Shown in pieces: positions 26,955-35,460 of a stretch of 64,000 nucleotides of DNA; within the stretch, counting starts at the first letter, position 1; the number at the start of each line of letters is the position of its first letter. Source of the DNA: Neorhizobium huautlense (GTDB lineage: Bacteria; Pseudomonadota; Alphaproteobacteria; Rhizobiales; Rhizobiaceae). Made by a program: the position numbers and the translations under genes. The stretch is taken from assembly GCF_002968575.1 (NCBI RefSeq), contig NZ_PVBM01000001.1:124001-188000 (forward strand), given 5' to 3'. A model generated the notes under the pieces. It ran no database searches, was not told where the DNA came from, and saw nothing but the letters and a program-made list of their open reading frames with translations.

Positions 26955-28153
26955 CTGAGACGAAAAAGAAGCCGCCGCTGGACGGTATACGCGTCATCGA
27001 ACTGGCCCGCGTGCTCGCCGGCCCCTGGGCGGGCCAGATGCTGGCCGATATGGGCGCCGATGTCATCAAGGTCGAAAATCCCGACGGCGGCGACGATACG
27101 CGTGCCTGGGGACCGCCCTTCGTTGAAGGCACGAACGGCGAGAACCTTTCCGCCGCCTATTATCATTCGACAAACCGCGGCAAGCGCTCGATTGCCGTCG
27201 ACCTGAAGGGCGAGGAGGGCCAGGACATCGTCCGCCGTCTCGCGGCGACGGCGGACGTGCTGATCGAAAACTTCAAGCTCGGTGGCTTGGCGAAATATGG
27301 CCTCGACTACGAGAGCCTGCGGAAAATCAACCCGAAACTGGTCTATTGCTCGATTACCGGGTTCGGCCAGAATGGGCCTTATGCAAACCTGGCGGGCTAC
27401 GACTACATCGTCCAGGGCATGTCGGGCTTCATGTCGATCACCGGCGCACCGGACGGCGAACCGATGAAGGCAGGTGTCGCGATCGCCGACATCTTCACCG
27501 GCGTCTACGCCGTGACGGCAATCCAGGCAGCACTGATCCACGCCATGAGGAGCGGCGAAGGCCAGCTCATCGACATGGCCCTGCTCGACGTGCAGGCCGG
27601 CGTACTCGCCAACCAGAATATGAATTACCTGGTTTCGGGCAAGGCGCCGCAGCGGTTGGGCAACGCCCATCCCAACATTTCTCCTTACGAGGTCGTGCCG
27701 ACCGAGGATGGCCATCTCATCCTTGCCATTGGAAACGACGGCCAGTTCCGTCGCCTCTGCCGCATCCTCGCCATCGAAGCCGTCGCCGACGACGAGCGCT
27801 TCTCCACCAACAAGTCGCGCGTCGCCAACCGCGACGAGGTCCGGCGCCTGGTTTTGGCGCAGACGGGTAAATGGAAAAAGGCGGATCTGCTCGTCGCTTG
27901 CGGTGAGAATGCCGTGCCGGCGGGTCCGATCAATTCGATCCAGGAAATGTTCGACGACCCGCAGATCAAGGCGCGCGGGCTTCGGATCAATCTCGAAGCA
28001 GCCGACGGCACGGTCATCCCGGGTGTCCGCAGCCCGATTATCCTGTCCGAGACGCCGCTCGCCTATCACCGTCCAAGCCCAGCACTTGGGGAGCATACAG
28101 CCGAGATTCTCGGCGAACTGGAAGAAATGCAAAACAGGGGGAAACAGAAATGA
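26951..28153 (+). CDS. CaiB/BaiF family (class III) CoA-transferase
   Basis: Transfers CoA between carboxylic acids through a mixed-anhydride on an Asp; cytoplasmic, 400 residues. Hallmarks are IRVIELARVLAGPWAGQMLADMGADVIKVE at the start (given here only as a block, residues about 13-42), NRGKRSI, YCSITGFGQNGPY and the GEGQLIDMALLD segment holding the likely catalytic Asp (about 208). It most resembles L-carnitine/succinyl-type members rather than a proven formyl-CoA transferase. The gene overlaps both its neighbours by 4 bp, a strong sign that the three products act together. Confidence 0.88.
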   Translation: MTETKKKPPLDGIRVIELARVLAGPWAGQMLADMGADVIKVENPDGGDDTRAWGPPFVEGTNGENLSAAYYHSTNRGKRSIAVDLKGEEGQDIVRRLAATADVLIENFKLGGLAKYGLDYESLRKINPKLVYCSITGFGQNGPYANLAGYDYIVQGMSGFMSITGAPDGEPMKAGVAIADIFTGVYAVTAIQAALIHAMRSGEGQLIDMALLDVQAGVLANQNMNYLVSGKAPQRLGNAHPNISPYEVVPTEDGHLILAIGNDGQFRRLCRILAIEAVADDERFSTNKSRVANRDEVRRLVLAQTGKWKKADLLVACGENAVPAGPINSIQEMFDDPQIKARGLRINLEAADGTVIPGVRSPIILSETPLAYHRPSPALGEHTAEILGELEEMQNRGKQK

Positions 28154-29799
28154 AGACCGGCGGCCAGCTTATTGTCGAGGCGCTCAAGGCGAACGGCGTC
28201 AAACGCGTCTCCTGCGTGCCGGGCGAAAGCTATCTCGCCGTCCTCGACGCGCTCTATGAGAGCGGCATCGACGTGCTCGTATGCCGCCAGGAAGGCGGCG
28301 CGGCGATGATGGCCGACAGCTGGGGCCGGCTGACGGGAGAGCCCGGCATCTGCATGGTGACCCGCGGCCCTGGCGCCACCAATGCCTCCGCCGGCCTGCA
28401 CATCGCAAGGCAGGATTCAGTCCCGATGATCCTGTTCATTGGTCAGGTTCAGCGCGAAGCGCGCGAGCGCGAGGCTTTCCAGGAGGTCGAGTACCGCCGC
28501 GCCTTCACCGAATTCGCCAAATGGGTCGGCGAAATCGACGATGCCCGACGCATTCCCGAATTCGTCACCCGTGCTTTTGCCGTCGCCACTTCCGGCCGCC
28601 CCGGCCCGGTGGTGCTGACACTGCCGGAAGACATGCTGGTCGAGGAGGTCGAGGCGCCGAAAGCCCGTGCTTATATGCCGGTCGAAAGCCATCCCGGCAA
28701 AAGCCAGATCGCCGCCTTCGAAACCATGCTGAAGAGTGCTCAGCGTCCGATGTTCATCCTTGGCGGCACCCGCTGGAGCGAACAGGCGGTCGCCGATTTC
28801 CAGGCTTTCGCCAGCCGTTTCAAAATCCCAGTCGGCTGCTCCTTCCGCCGCCAAATGCTCTTCGATCACCTGCACCCCTCTTATGCAGGCGATGTCGGCA
28901 TCGGCATCAATCCAGCACTGGCCAAAGAAATCCGGGAATCGGACCTACTGGTGCTGCTCGGCAGCCGCATGTCGGAAATGCCTTCCTCCAGCTACACGCT
29001 GATCGACATTCCCTATCCCAAGCAGAAGCTTGTCCATGTCTTCCCCGATCCGGAGGAACTCGGCCGCATGTACCGCCCCGACCTGGCGATCTGTGCCGCT
29101 CCCGCGGAATTTGTCGCGGCGCTCAACGACCTCGAACCGCCGGCCTTGCCCCTCTGGGCCGAACGGAAATCGGCGATGCACGACGCCTATCTCAAGTGGT
29201 CGACGCCGCCGGAAGCCGGCCCGGGTGCCGTCAAGATGGGTCCGATCATGCAGTGGATCGAAAAGAACGTACCGGACGACGCGATCTTTACCAATGGCGC
29301 CGGCAACTACGCCACCTGGCTGCACCGCTTCCACCGCTTCCGGAAATACAACACCCAGTCCGCCCCGACCTCCGGCTCCATGGGTTATGGCCTGCCGGCG
29401 GCGGTCGCGGCAAAACAGCTCTTTCCGGAGCGTGAGGTGGTTTGCTTTGCGGGAGACGGCTGCTTCATGATGCATGGACAGGAGTTCATCACCGCCGTCC
29501 GTTATGGGCTGCCGATCATCACGGTGCTGGTCAACAACGGCATCTACGGCACGATCCGTATGCATCAGGAGCGCGAATATCCCGGCCGCGTCAGCGCCAC
29601 CGACCTCGTCAATCCGGACTTCGTCGCTTATGCCGAAGCCTTCGGCGGTCACGGTGAACTGGTGGAGAAGACCGAAGAGTTCGGCCCCGCCTATTTGCGG
29701 GCCCGCGCCAGCGGCAAGCCGGCGATTATTGAAGTGAAACTCGATCCGGAAGCGATCACACCGAGCAGAACGCTCACCCAGATCCGCCAGGGCTCCTAG
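28150..29799 (+). CDS. Thiamine-diphosphate enzyme, acetolactate-synthase-like
   Basis: ThDP-dependent decarboxylase/carboligase of 549 residues with the three domains of the IlvB fold: PYR (1-170) with catalytic Glu48, a middle domain (about 190-320), and PP (about 360-530) with the ThDP motif GDG (435-437) through NN (462-463). A GGGGGAAAC ribosome site lies inside the end of the CoA-transferase gene. It is not a housekeeping acetolactate synthase: no small subunit gene follows, and the partner is a CoA-transferase. The pairing is reminiscent of formyl-CoA transferase plus oxalyl-CoA decarboxylase, but the sequence does not look like oxalyl-CoA decarboxylase. Substrate unknown. Confidence 0.85.
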   Translation: MKTGGQLIVEALKANGVKRVSCVPGESYLAVLDALYESGIDVLVCRQEGGAAMMADSWGRLTGEPGICMVTRGPGATNASAGLHIARQDSVPMILFIGQVQREAREREAFQEVEYRRAFTEFAKWVGEIDDARRIPEFVTRAFAVATSGRPGPVVLTLPEDMLVEEVEAPKARAYMPVESHPGKSQIAAFETMLKSAQRPMFILGGTRWSEQAVADFQAFASRFKIPVGCSFRRQMLFDHLHPSYAGDVGIGINPALAKEIRESDLLVLLGSRMSEMPSSSYTLIDIPYPKQKLVHVFPDPEELGRMYRPDLAICAAPAEFVAALNDLEPPALPLWAERKSAMHDAYLKWSTPPEAGPGAVKMGPIMQWIEKNVPDDAIFTNGAGNYATWLHRFHRFRKYNTQSAPTSGSMGYGLPAAVAAKQLFPEREVVCFAGDGCFMMHGQEFITAVRYGLPIITVLVNNGIYGTIRMHQEREYPGRVSATDLVNPDFVAYAEAFGGHGELVEKTEEFGPAYLRARASGKPAIIEVKLDPEAITPSRTLTQIRQGS

Positions 29800-29858
29800 T
29801 CCGGATGCTACAATAGCGGCTTGCCGGAACCGATCATTTGATCCGTCGTTGATGGGCT

Positions 29859-29981
29859 ATGGCAAAGGATACGAAACGCAAGGCACTCGGCGGAATGACG
29901 ACCTTCGTCGTCGTCATCTTCCTGATCGCGATTGCGCTGGCCGCCTTTTATTTCTTCGGCCTCACCCCGGGTGAAGCCTGA
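29859..29981 (+). CDS. 40-residue single-pass membrane protein
   Basis: Small open frame MAKDTKRKALGG followed by an uninterrupted hydrophobic helix (about 13-34, Val/Ile/Ala/Phe) and the polar end GLTPGEA. The positive charges before the helix predict the N-terminus inside. The ribosome site is weak (GATGGGC). It starts 59 bp after the ThDP-enzyme stop and is followed by a hairpin, so it may be the last gene of that operon. No recognised family. Confidence 0.55.
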   Translation: MAKDTKRKALGGMTTFVVVIFLIAIALAAFYFFGLTPGEA

Positions 29982-29997
29982 ATCACTGAAGAAGAAG

Positions 29998-30021
29998 CGG
30001 GACCGGCTTATGCCGATCCCG
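29998..30021. terminator. Candidate bidirectional terminator hairpin
   Basis: CGGGACCGGC / GCCGATCCCG with a TTAT loop and one internal mismatch sits between the convergent 40-residue gene and ridA. Only CTTCTTCTTC follows it on the minus strand, so termination would be modest. Confidence 0.45.
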
Positions 30022-30030
30022 ATTCCTCGA

Positions 30031-30372
30031 TTAAATCGCGGCCGTGACGATGAATTCAACTTTATACTTCGGAGCGGCAAGCTTGGCTTCGCTAGTGGCG
30101 CGGGCCGGCGGATTGGCCGGATCGATCCAGGCCTCCCAGACGGCATTCATCTCCCCGAAGGTAGCCATATCCGACAGGTAGATGATCGTCTGCAGGATCT
30201 TGGACTTGTCGCTACCGGCGGCAGCGAGCAGGCGATCGACTTCTGCGAGTGCCGATTTGCACTGGTCGGTGACGCTTTCGCCTTCTCCCACCTGACCGGC
30301 GAGATAGACCGTATTGCCGTGAATCACGGCGCCGCTCATGCGGGCGCCCGGCTCGATGCGCTTGATGCTCAT
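30031..30372 (-). CDS. RidA/YjgF-family deaminase
   Basis: Trimeric cytoplasmic enimine deaminase family, 113 residues. The sequence has the fold signature GARMSGAVIHGNTVYLAGQVG and SEAKLAAPKYKVEF. The usual RidA Arg105 (IEIEA-type end in archetypal RidA) is not clearly conserved, so this may be one of the Rid1-7 subfamilies rather than archetypal RidA. ATG 30372 has CAGGAG eight bases ahead; an upstream in-frame start is unsupported. Confidence 0.85.
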   Translation of the reverse strand: MSIKRIEPGARMSGAVIHGNTVYLAGQVGEGESVTDQCKSALAEVDRLLAAAGSDKSKILQTIIYLSDMATFGEMNAVWEAWIDPANPPARATSEAKLAAPKYKVEFIVTAAI

Positions 30373-30438
30373 GGAACTACTCCTGAAATTTGAGCTGGGG
30401 GAAGGTCTCGCGCTCCAGGCACGAGACACGATGAAATC

Positions 30439-30777
30439 TCAGCCGCGGATATGCTGGCTCTTTTCGTAGATTGCCGTCGAACGGGCGCCGGAACGGCAGA
30501 AGCCGAGCATCGGGCGCGGGAATTCGTCGAGCGCGTCGACCATGGCGCGGACGCCCTCCGCATCGACGCCCATACGACCGACCGGAATGTGGCGGATATC
30601 GAGACCAAGCTCCTTGGCGCGTGCCGCGATATCCGCAAAACGCGGTTGACCAGGCTCTTCGTCATCGGGACGGTGGCAAACGAGGGATTTGAAGCCCATC
30701 GCCTTGATCTGATCGAGCTCTTCGACGGTGATCTGACCGGTGACGGAATATTCGTCGTTGATCTGGCGGATATCCAA
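30439..30777 (-). CDS. TIGR01244-family phosphatase/sulfurtransferase-like protein
   Basis: Small protein (112 residues) of the DUF442/beta-lactamase-hydrolase-like N-terminal family. It has a Cys-phosphatase-like P-loop FCRSGARS with the nucleophile Cys and closing Arg. The start is most likely a TTG at 30777: GGAGGG lies seven bases before it and similarity begins at DIRQINDEYSVTGQI. Related domains occur fused to metallo-beta-lactamase proteins for sulfide handling (Blh), but here it stands alone, so the substrate is open. It may be cotranscribed with ridA (66-bp gap). Confidence 0.8.
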   Translation of the reverse strand: MDIRQINDEYSVTGQITVEELDQIKAMGFKSLVCHRPDDEEPGQPRFADIAARAKELGLDIRHIPVGRMGVDAEGVRAMVDALDEFPRPMLGFCRSGARSTAIYEKSQHIRG

Positions 30778-30855
30778 GGCTGAGCCCTCCGTTTTCAATG
30801 AGGCGCAAGCATTACGACGGTGCCGCGGAGGCGTCAATCACGGAACGGCTGCGCC

Positions 30856-31710
30856 TCAGCCGAAGCTGAAGCGCAATCCATACTCGATGCTTTCCCCGGG
30901 CTTCAGCAACCCCAGCTCCCCCTTTTCCGCCAGCTCGTATCGGCTCACCCAGCGATGCGAAACCGGTTCTATGCCAAGGACATGCGCCGGCGCCTTCTGG
31001 TTCCGCCAGATCTGCAGGTGCGGCAGCGTCTCCGTCTTGAACTTGACCTTGAGAGTGAGGCCGCCGATTGCGGCTATGGGTCCAAGGGCTATCTCTGCCC
31101 ATTGTTCGCCACCGTCTTTCGCAGGCACGCAGAAGACACCGCCGGGATCAGCACCGAACCTCCAGGGAAACCCTCCCCCTTCCAGCATTTTCCCTTTAAG
31201 GCGGACATGATCGTCGAGCAGCCATGCTCCAATATTCATGTGATACATGTGCACAGGGGCAAAAGCCTTTGTGCCGCTATTTGTGATCTTGTCCGAAAGC
31301 GTCACTTCGCCCGTGGCGCCGTCGATCCTCCAGTGGCGTTCGAGCAACGCGGGCTCGCCGGTCGCCATGGTGACTCGCACCCGGCCTCGGCATTCGGCAT
31401 CGCCACCCTGGTTATCCCAGAAGAATATCTCCGCAGGGTGGGAAGAGAAGGAACCGTGGAGCGGATATTTCCGTCCGTCGGCCGCACCTTCGATCGGTTC
31501 GGGGTGGCGAATATGGTCGGGTCCACATGTAAAGAGGAAACCCTCCAGCGAATGGTCGATTCGCGGATCGCCGTCATCGGGAATGGCGCGGCCGGGAGAC
31601 AGATCGATATCGCCGATCACGCACCCCCCGATGTCGAGCATGGATGTCTCGTCGAGGAAAAGCGTCGGACCTCTGGCAGCGGAAAACGCCTTCATAATCA
31701 TTCCCTTCAC
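30856..31710 (-). CDS. DUF4432 / aldose-1-epimerase-like protein
   Basis: Galactose-mutarotase-fold protein, 284 residues, beta-sandwich by composition. PLHGSFSSHPAEI, VHMYHMNIGAWLLDD and GIEPVSHR are typical of the DUF4432 group of putative sugar epimerases. Catalytic His residues may be those in PLHG and VHMYH. Alternative starts exist at 31695 (MKAFSAARG). It is divergent from the L,D-transpeptidase. The sugar substrate is unknown. Confidence 0.8.
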   Translation of the reverse strand: MKGMIMKAFSAARGPTLFLDETSMLDIGGCVIGDIDLSPGRAIPDDGDPRIDHSLEGFLFTCGPDHIRHPEPIEGAADGRKYPLHGSFSSHPAEIFFWDNQGGDAECRGRVRVTMATGEPALLERHWRIDGATGEVTLSDKITNSGTKAFAPVHMYHMNIGAWLLDDHVRLKGKMLEGGGFPWRFGADPGGVFCVPAKDGGEQWAEIALGPIAAIGGLTLKVKFKTETLPHLQIWRNQKAPAHVLGIEPVSHRWVSRYELAEKGELGLLKPGESIEYGLRFSFG

Positions 31711-31888
31711 GGTTTTGTCAAAAGTTCTACCCGATCGTGATACGATTTTAACGGGACATTCATGACGAATTCACTTTTTCCACACTACGGTCAAATTTAC
31801 CTTGTCTGTGGCGACGGGTGCGGGCTGGGAACGAAGACGCGAGTTCCCGATTTTACATATATTAGGAAACCAGGAAGTCGGTGACACA

Positions 31889-33277
31889 GTGAAGCGGCTA
31901 TTTTTTGCAGGCATCAGCCTCGTCGTTTTGACAGCTGCCCAAGGCATTCCATTTGCAGAGGCGCAGAGCCGGTATCGTTACCCGGCGGAAACGATCCTCG
32001 TCTCCCCCGACGGTGCGATCCTGGACTATGTCCCAGATCGCGGGGATGTCGTCATCAGCCGTGACGGCATGGGGCGGCGCGTATTTATCGACCGCTACGG
32101 TAATGTCCTCGCTACCGAAATCCGCCAGGAGAGCTACCGCCCCGCCCGCGCCGATGACTATCCGCCGGCACCCGGCGGGTATCGCAACTCCCGCAATTCC
32201 GGGGGCTATCAGGACGGTTACGGCTATCGCGATTTCCGCGAATACCGGCCGGGCGAGCCGGGAGACGTGACCGGCACCGTTCCCGATCGCGGCTCGATCA
32301 CCCGGCTGCCACTGGAGGACCAGCCGTTGCCGGGTGCCGACAGCGACTACCCGCAAGAAGCCTCCATCGAGCCGGACCAGCAAGCCATCGAGGCCCTGCA
32401 TCCGCAGAAACCGATCATTACCGTGACCAAGAAGCCGCAGGCGGAAATCGCCGCCCTTCAGGTCTTTCTTGATCGCGAGGGCATCTCTCCGGGCGTGATC
32501 GACGGGCATCTCGGCGACAACGTCAACAAGGCCATAGCCGCCTGGCAGGAAATGACGGGCGAAACGCTCGATCCCAACAATTCCGAAGATATCATGCAGC
32601 GCCTGACCTATTCAGGCGGCCTGCCGATCATCGATTACACGATCACGCCGGCAGACGCCGCCGGCCCCTATGTTGCGTCGATCCCGGAAGACTACGCGCA
32701 CAAGGCGCAACTCCCCGCCATGTCTTATATGTCGGTGACGGAAAAGCTCGCCGAGCAGTTCCATATGGACGAGAACTACCTGAAGGCGCTCAATCCCGGT
32801 GTCGATTTCACGATCCCCGGCTCCACCATAAAGGTCATCAACCCCGGTCAGCCAAAGGTCGGCCAGGTGACGCGGATCGTCGCCGACAAGGGCAGAAAGC
32901 AAGTCTTCGCCTACGGCGAAGACGGACGACTGGTTTCGGCTTATCCGGCAACCATCGGCTCCACCGACACGCCGTCCCCAACCGGTACCCACACGGTCCA
33001 GCGCATAGCCCTGGATCCGGGTTACACCTACAATCCGAAAATCAACTTCCAGCAGGGCAAGAACGATCAGATCCTGCAGATTCCGCCAGGCCCCAATGGA
33101 CCGGTCGGGACAGTCTGGATCGCATTGTCAAAGCCCACCTACGGCATCCACGGCACGCCGGATCCCTCCAAGATCGGCAAGACCAACAGCCACGGTTGCG
33201 TCCGCCTGACCAATTGGGATGCGACCGAACTTGCCAAGATGGTGAAGCCCGGAACGACGGTGGAATTCGTAGAATAA
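31889..33277 (+). CDS. L,D-transpeptidase (YkuD domain) with peptidoglycan-binding region
   Basis: Periplasmic cross-linking enzyme, 462 residues. A signal peptide (1-25) is followed by a Tyr/Arg/Gly-rich segment (26-140), a peptidoglycan-binding helical domain (about 180-235, VFLDREGISPGVIDGHLGDN), a LysM-like stretch (about 290-330) and the YkuD domain (about 335-462) with SHGCVRLTN, catalytic Cys437 and His435. Start chosen as GTG 31889, where the signal peptide begins; AGGAAG is 11 bases upstream. Rhizobiales rely on L,D-cross-links and polar growth, which fits the many L,D-transpeptidases in these genomes. Confidence 0.92.
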   Translation: MKRLFFAGISLVVLTAAQGIPFAEAQSRYRYPAETILVSPDGAILDYVPDRGDVVISRDGMGRRVFIDRYGNVLATEIRQESYRPARADDYPPAPGGYRNSRNSGGYQDGYGYRDFREYRPGEPGDVTGTVPDRGSITRLPLEDQPLPGADSDYPQEASIEPDQQAIEALHPQKPIITVTKKPQAEIAALQVFLDREGISPGVIDGHLGDNVNKAIAAWQEMTGETLDPNNSEDIMQRLTYSGGLPIIDYTITPADAAGPYVASIPEDYAHKAQLPAMSYMSVTEKLAEQFHMDENYLKALNPGVDFTIPGSTIKVINPGQPKVGQVTRIVADKGRKQVFAYGEDGRLVSAYPATIGSTDTPSPTGTHTVQRIALDPGYTYNPKINFQQGKNDQILQIPPGPNGPVGTVWIALSKPTYGIHGTPDPSKIGKTNSHGCVRLTNWDATELAKMVKPGTTVEFVE

Positions 33278-33308
33278 GCCGCGGCGATTGCCGAACTGCT
33301 TTTTGAAG

Positions 33309-33336
33309 AAAAATGGCCGGCTCATCAGAACCGGCC
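33309..33336. terminator. Terminator between convergent L,D-transpeptidase and parA
   Basis: Stem GGCCGG (33315-33320) / CCGGCC (33331-33336) with a ten-base loop. On the minus strand it is followed by ATTTTTCTTC, making it a good terminator for the ParA gene; on the plus strand only GTTTC follows. Confidence 0.75.
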
Positions 33337-33378
33337 GTTTCACAATAAGCCGTGGCCTGAACACGACCTGGATGTCGC

Positions 33379-34095
33379 TCAGGCGGCGTAGCGGTTCAAT
33401 CCGAAGAGGCGCGACGCGACGGACCGGGTAATCTTGACGGGCATCAGACGCATCACCTCCTGTGCGAAGGAGCGGGCGTTTTCCTTCGCCTTGTCAACAT
33501 TGCTGACCTTCGCCGGATCCAGCGTGTGGAGCGTACCGCCGATCTCGAACAGTTCCTTGAAGGCGATGCGCTCGCCGATCGGCGTGTCGAGGACATGCAC
33601 GCCGCGTGCAGCGAGCAGACCCTTGATGGTCAATAGCGCCTTGGTGGTGACCATCGAGGTCACGCGGGTCAGCACGACCGAATGCGCGATGTCGAGGTTT
33701 GCCTTTTCCTTGAGGAAGGAGAGAAGATCAAGGATCTGCGCAGCACCCTTGGCGTCCATGGCCGAACCTTGGACCGGGATCATTACGTGATCGGAAAGGC
33801 CGATCGCGGTGGTGACCAGCGCATCGCGGGCGCCGGCGAGGTCGATGATGAAATAGTCGGTCTGCGGTCCCATTTCCCGAAGGTGACACTGCAACGAGGC
33901 GATGGTGACTTCCGAGATGACATCGATATTGCGGACTTTCCCTGACGTCTCAGCCCATTGGCTTATCCAGCGCTGCGGATCAGCATCGATGACTGTGACG
34001 CGAAAGCCCTGATGGGCGAGTTCGGTAGCGAGCAGCAGCGCGGCAGTCGTTTTTCCGGCGCCACCCTTGGCATTTGCAAATGATATTACAGGCAT
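33379..34095 (-). CDS. Orphan ParA/MinD-family ATPase (VirC1-like)
   Basis: Deviant Walker ATPase of 238 residues. Walker A KGGAGKTT at 10-17 with the signature Lys10, switch region DADPQ (38-42) and the Walker B DLAGARD. There is no ParB gene or parS-like repeat beside it, so it is probably not a replicon partition pair; orphan ParAs in rhizobia include VirC1-like and cargo-positioning proteins. The helical C-terminus ([19 protein letters not shown]) is basic and could bind DNA or membrane. Monocistronic, with a good terminator. Confidence 0.85.
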   Translation of the reverse strand: MPVISFANAKGGAGKTTAALLLATELAHQGFRVTVIDADPQRWISQWAETSGKVRNIDVISEVTIASLQCHLREMGPQTDYFIIDLAGARDALVTTAIGLSDHVMIPVQGSAMDAKGAAQILDLLSFLKEKANLDIAHSVVLTRVTSMVTTKALLTIKGLLAARGVHVLDTPIGERIAFKELFEIGGTLHTLDPAKVSNVDKAKENARSFAQEVMRLMPVKITRSVASRLFGLNRYAA

Positions 34096-34252
34096 TTTCG
34101 GTCCTCGAAGAAGTCCTGAGCCGCATCGCTCACGAGGACACCGGGAAGCATGGTGTCATGAAGCCATCCTTTCCAAACATGGTTAACGAATTGTAAAATT
34201 AGACCTCATGAAAATAAACCGAAAGATTTAGCTCGACTTGCTAAAACACAGA

Positions 34253-34282
34253 AAAGCCCGGAGATTTTGCCCTCCGGGCTTT
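34253..34282 (-). terminator. Terminator of the catabolic operon (after Fe-alcohol dehydrogenase)
   Basis: Eleven-base stem AAAGCCCGGAG / CTCCGGGCTTT, then TTTTCTGTGTTTT on the minus strand. It follows the alcohol dehydrogenase stop by 33 bp and closes the five-gene operon. Confidence 0.9.
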
Positions 34283-34314
34283 GTTTAAGCCGATCCTGCC
34301 AAGGCGAAAAAGTA

Positions 34315-35460
34315 TTAAAAGCAGTCGAGGAAAAGCTCCCTGGTGTTCTCCATCGTCATCGTGACGGGATTGCCGCCGCAACTCGGGTCCTCCATCGCCA
34401 TGGCTGTCAGTTCATCGATTCGGTCGGACTTGATTCCCATGGCCGTAAGATTTTCCGGTACGCCGAGCTCGGAGCGCAGTGAAAGCACATAGTCGTAAAA
34501 ACCGCCGAACCCGCCGGCAATCCCCAGATAGGCGGCAGCGCGGGCGATCTTTTCCTCGATCGCCGGCCGGTTGAAACGCAGCACCGGCGGCATGACGACA
34601 GCATTCGTCATGCCGTGATGGGTATTGTAGACGGCGCCGATCGGGTGGGAGAGCGAGTGGATCGCGCCGAGCCCCTTCTGGAAGGCAACGGCGCCCATCG
34701 CGGCGGCCGACATCATATTGGTGCGCGCCTCGATATCAGTGCCATCCTTGTAGGCGCGCGGCAGGAATTCCTTTACGAGCCGCATCCCTTCGAGTGCTAT
34801 GCCCCCGGACATCGGATGGTAGAAAGGCGACGAATAGGCTTCCAGGCAATGGGCAAAGGCGTCCATTCCGGTGCCGGCGGTGATCGCCTTCGGCATACCC
34901 ATCGTCAGTTCCGGATCGCAGATGACGACGCCCGGCAGCAGTTTGGGGTGGAAAATGATCTTCTTCACGTGGGTGACCGAGTTGGTGAGCACCCCTGCCC
35001 GTCCGACCTCCGAACCCGTCCCGGCCGTGGTTGGCACCGCAACGATCGGTGCAATCTTCGAGGCATCGGCGCGGGTCCACCAGTCGCCGATATCCTCGAA
35101 ATCCCACACCGGTCGGGTCTGCCCGACCATGAAGGCAATCAGCTTGCCGAGATCGAGGCCCGAGCCGCCGCCGAATGCCACCACGCCATCATGGCCGCCG
35201 TCCTTATATGCCTTGATGCCGGCTTCGAGGTTTTTCTCGTTCGGGTTCGGATCGACATCGGCAAAGATCGCCCGGCCAAGACCTGCCTCTTCGAGAACGT
35301 CGAGGGCGTGGCCGGTGATCGCCATCGGAGCGAGTCCCCGGTCGGTGACGAGTAGCGGCTTCCTCAGACCCAGCGTCTTGCAGGCGTCCGCCAGTTCCTT
35401 GATGCGGCCGCGGCCGAGCTTGATGGCGGTCGGATAACTCCAGTTCGCGACGATATTCAT
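34315..35460 (-). CDS. Iron-containing (group III) alcohol dehydrogenase
   Basis: NAD(P)-dependent dehydrogenase of 381 residues. The nucleotide loop GGGSGLD (97-103) and metal ligands Asp200, His204, His268 and His282 are all present (GMDAFAHCLEAY, AIHSLSHPIGAVYNTHHG). Its start overlaps the aldehyde dehydrogenase stop by 4 bp (ATGA), so alcohol and aldehyde oxidation are made together. In this operon it most likely oxidises a gamma-glutamylated or free amino alcohol to the aldehyde; the operon inference is mine, the family call is firm. Confidence 0.92.
   Translation of the reverse strand: MNIVANWSYPTAIKLGRGRIKELADACKTLGLRKPLLVTDRGLAPMAITGHALDVLEEAGLGRAIFADVDPNPNEKNLEAGIKAYKDGGHDGVVAFGGGSGLDLGKLIAFMVGQTRPVWDFEDIGDWWTRADASKIAPIVAVPTTAGTGSEVGRAGVLTNSVTHVKKIIFHPKLLPGVVICDPELTMGMPKAITAGTGMDAFAHCLEAYSSPFYHPMSGGIALEGMRLVKEFLPRAYKDGTDIEARTNMMSAAAMGAVAFQKGLGAIHSLSHPIGAVYNTHHGMTNAVVMPPVLRFNRPAIEEKIARAAAYLGIAGGFGGFYDYVLSLRSELGVPENLTAMGIKSDRIDELTAMAMEDPSCGGNPVTMTMENTRELFLDCF

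Noticed and set aside
26951-29799. Formyl-CoA transferase / oxalyl-CoA decarboxylase pair
   Set aside because: Gene order is suggestive, but the ThDP enzyme resembles the acetolactate-synthase group and the oxalyl-CoA decarboxylase hallmarks are not seen; kept as unknown substrate.
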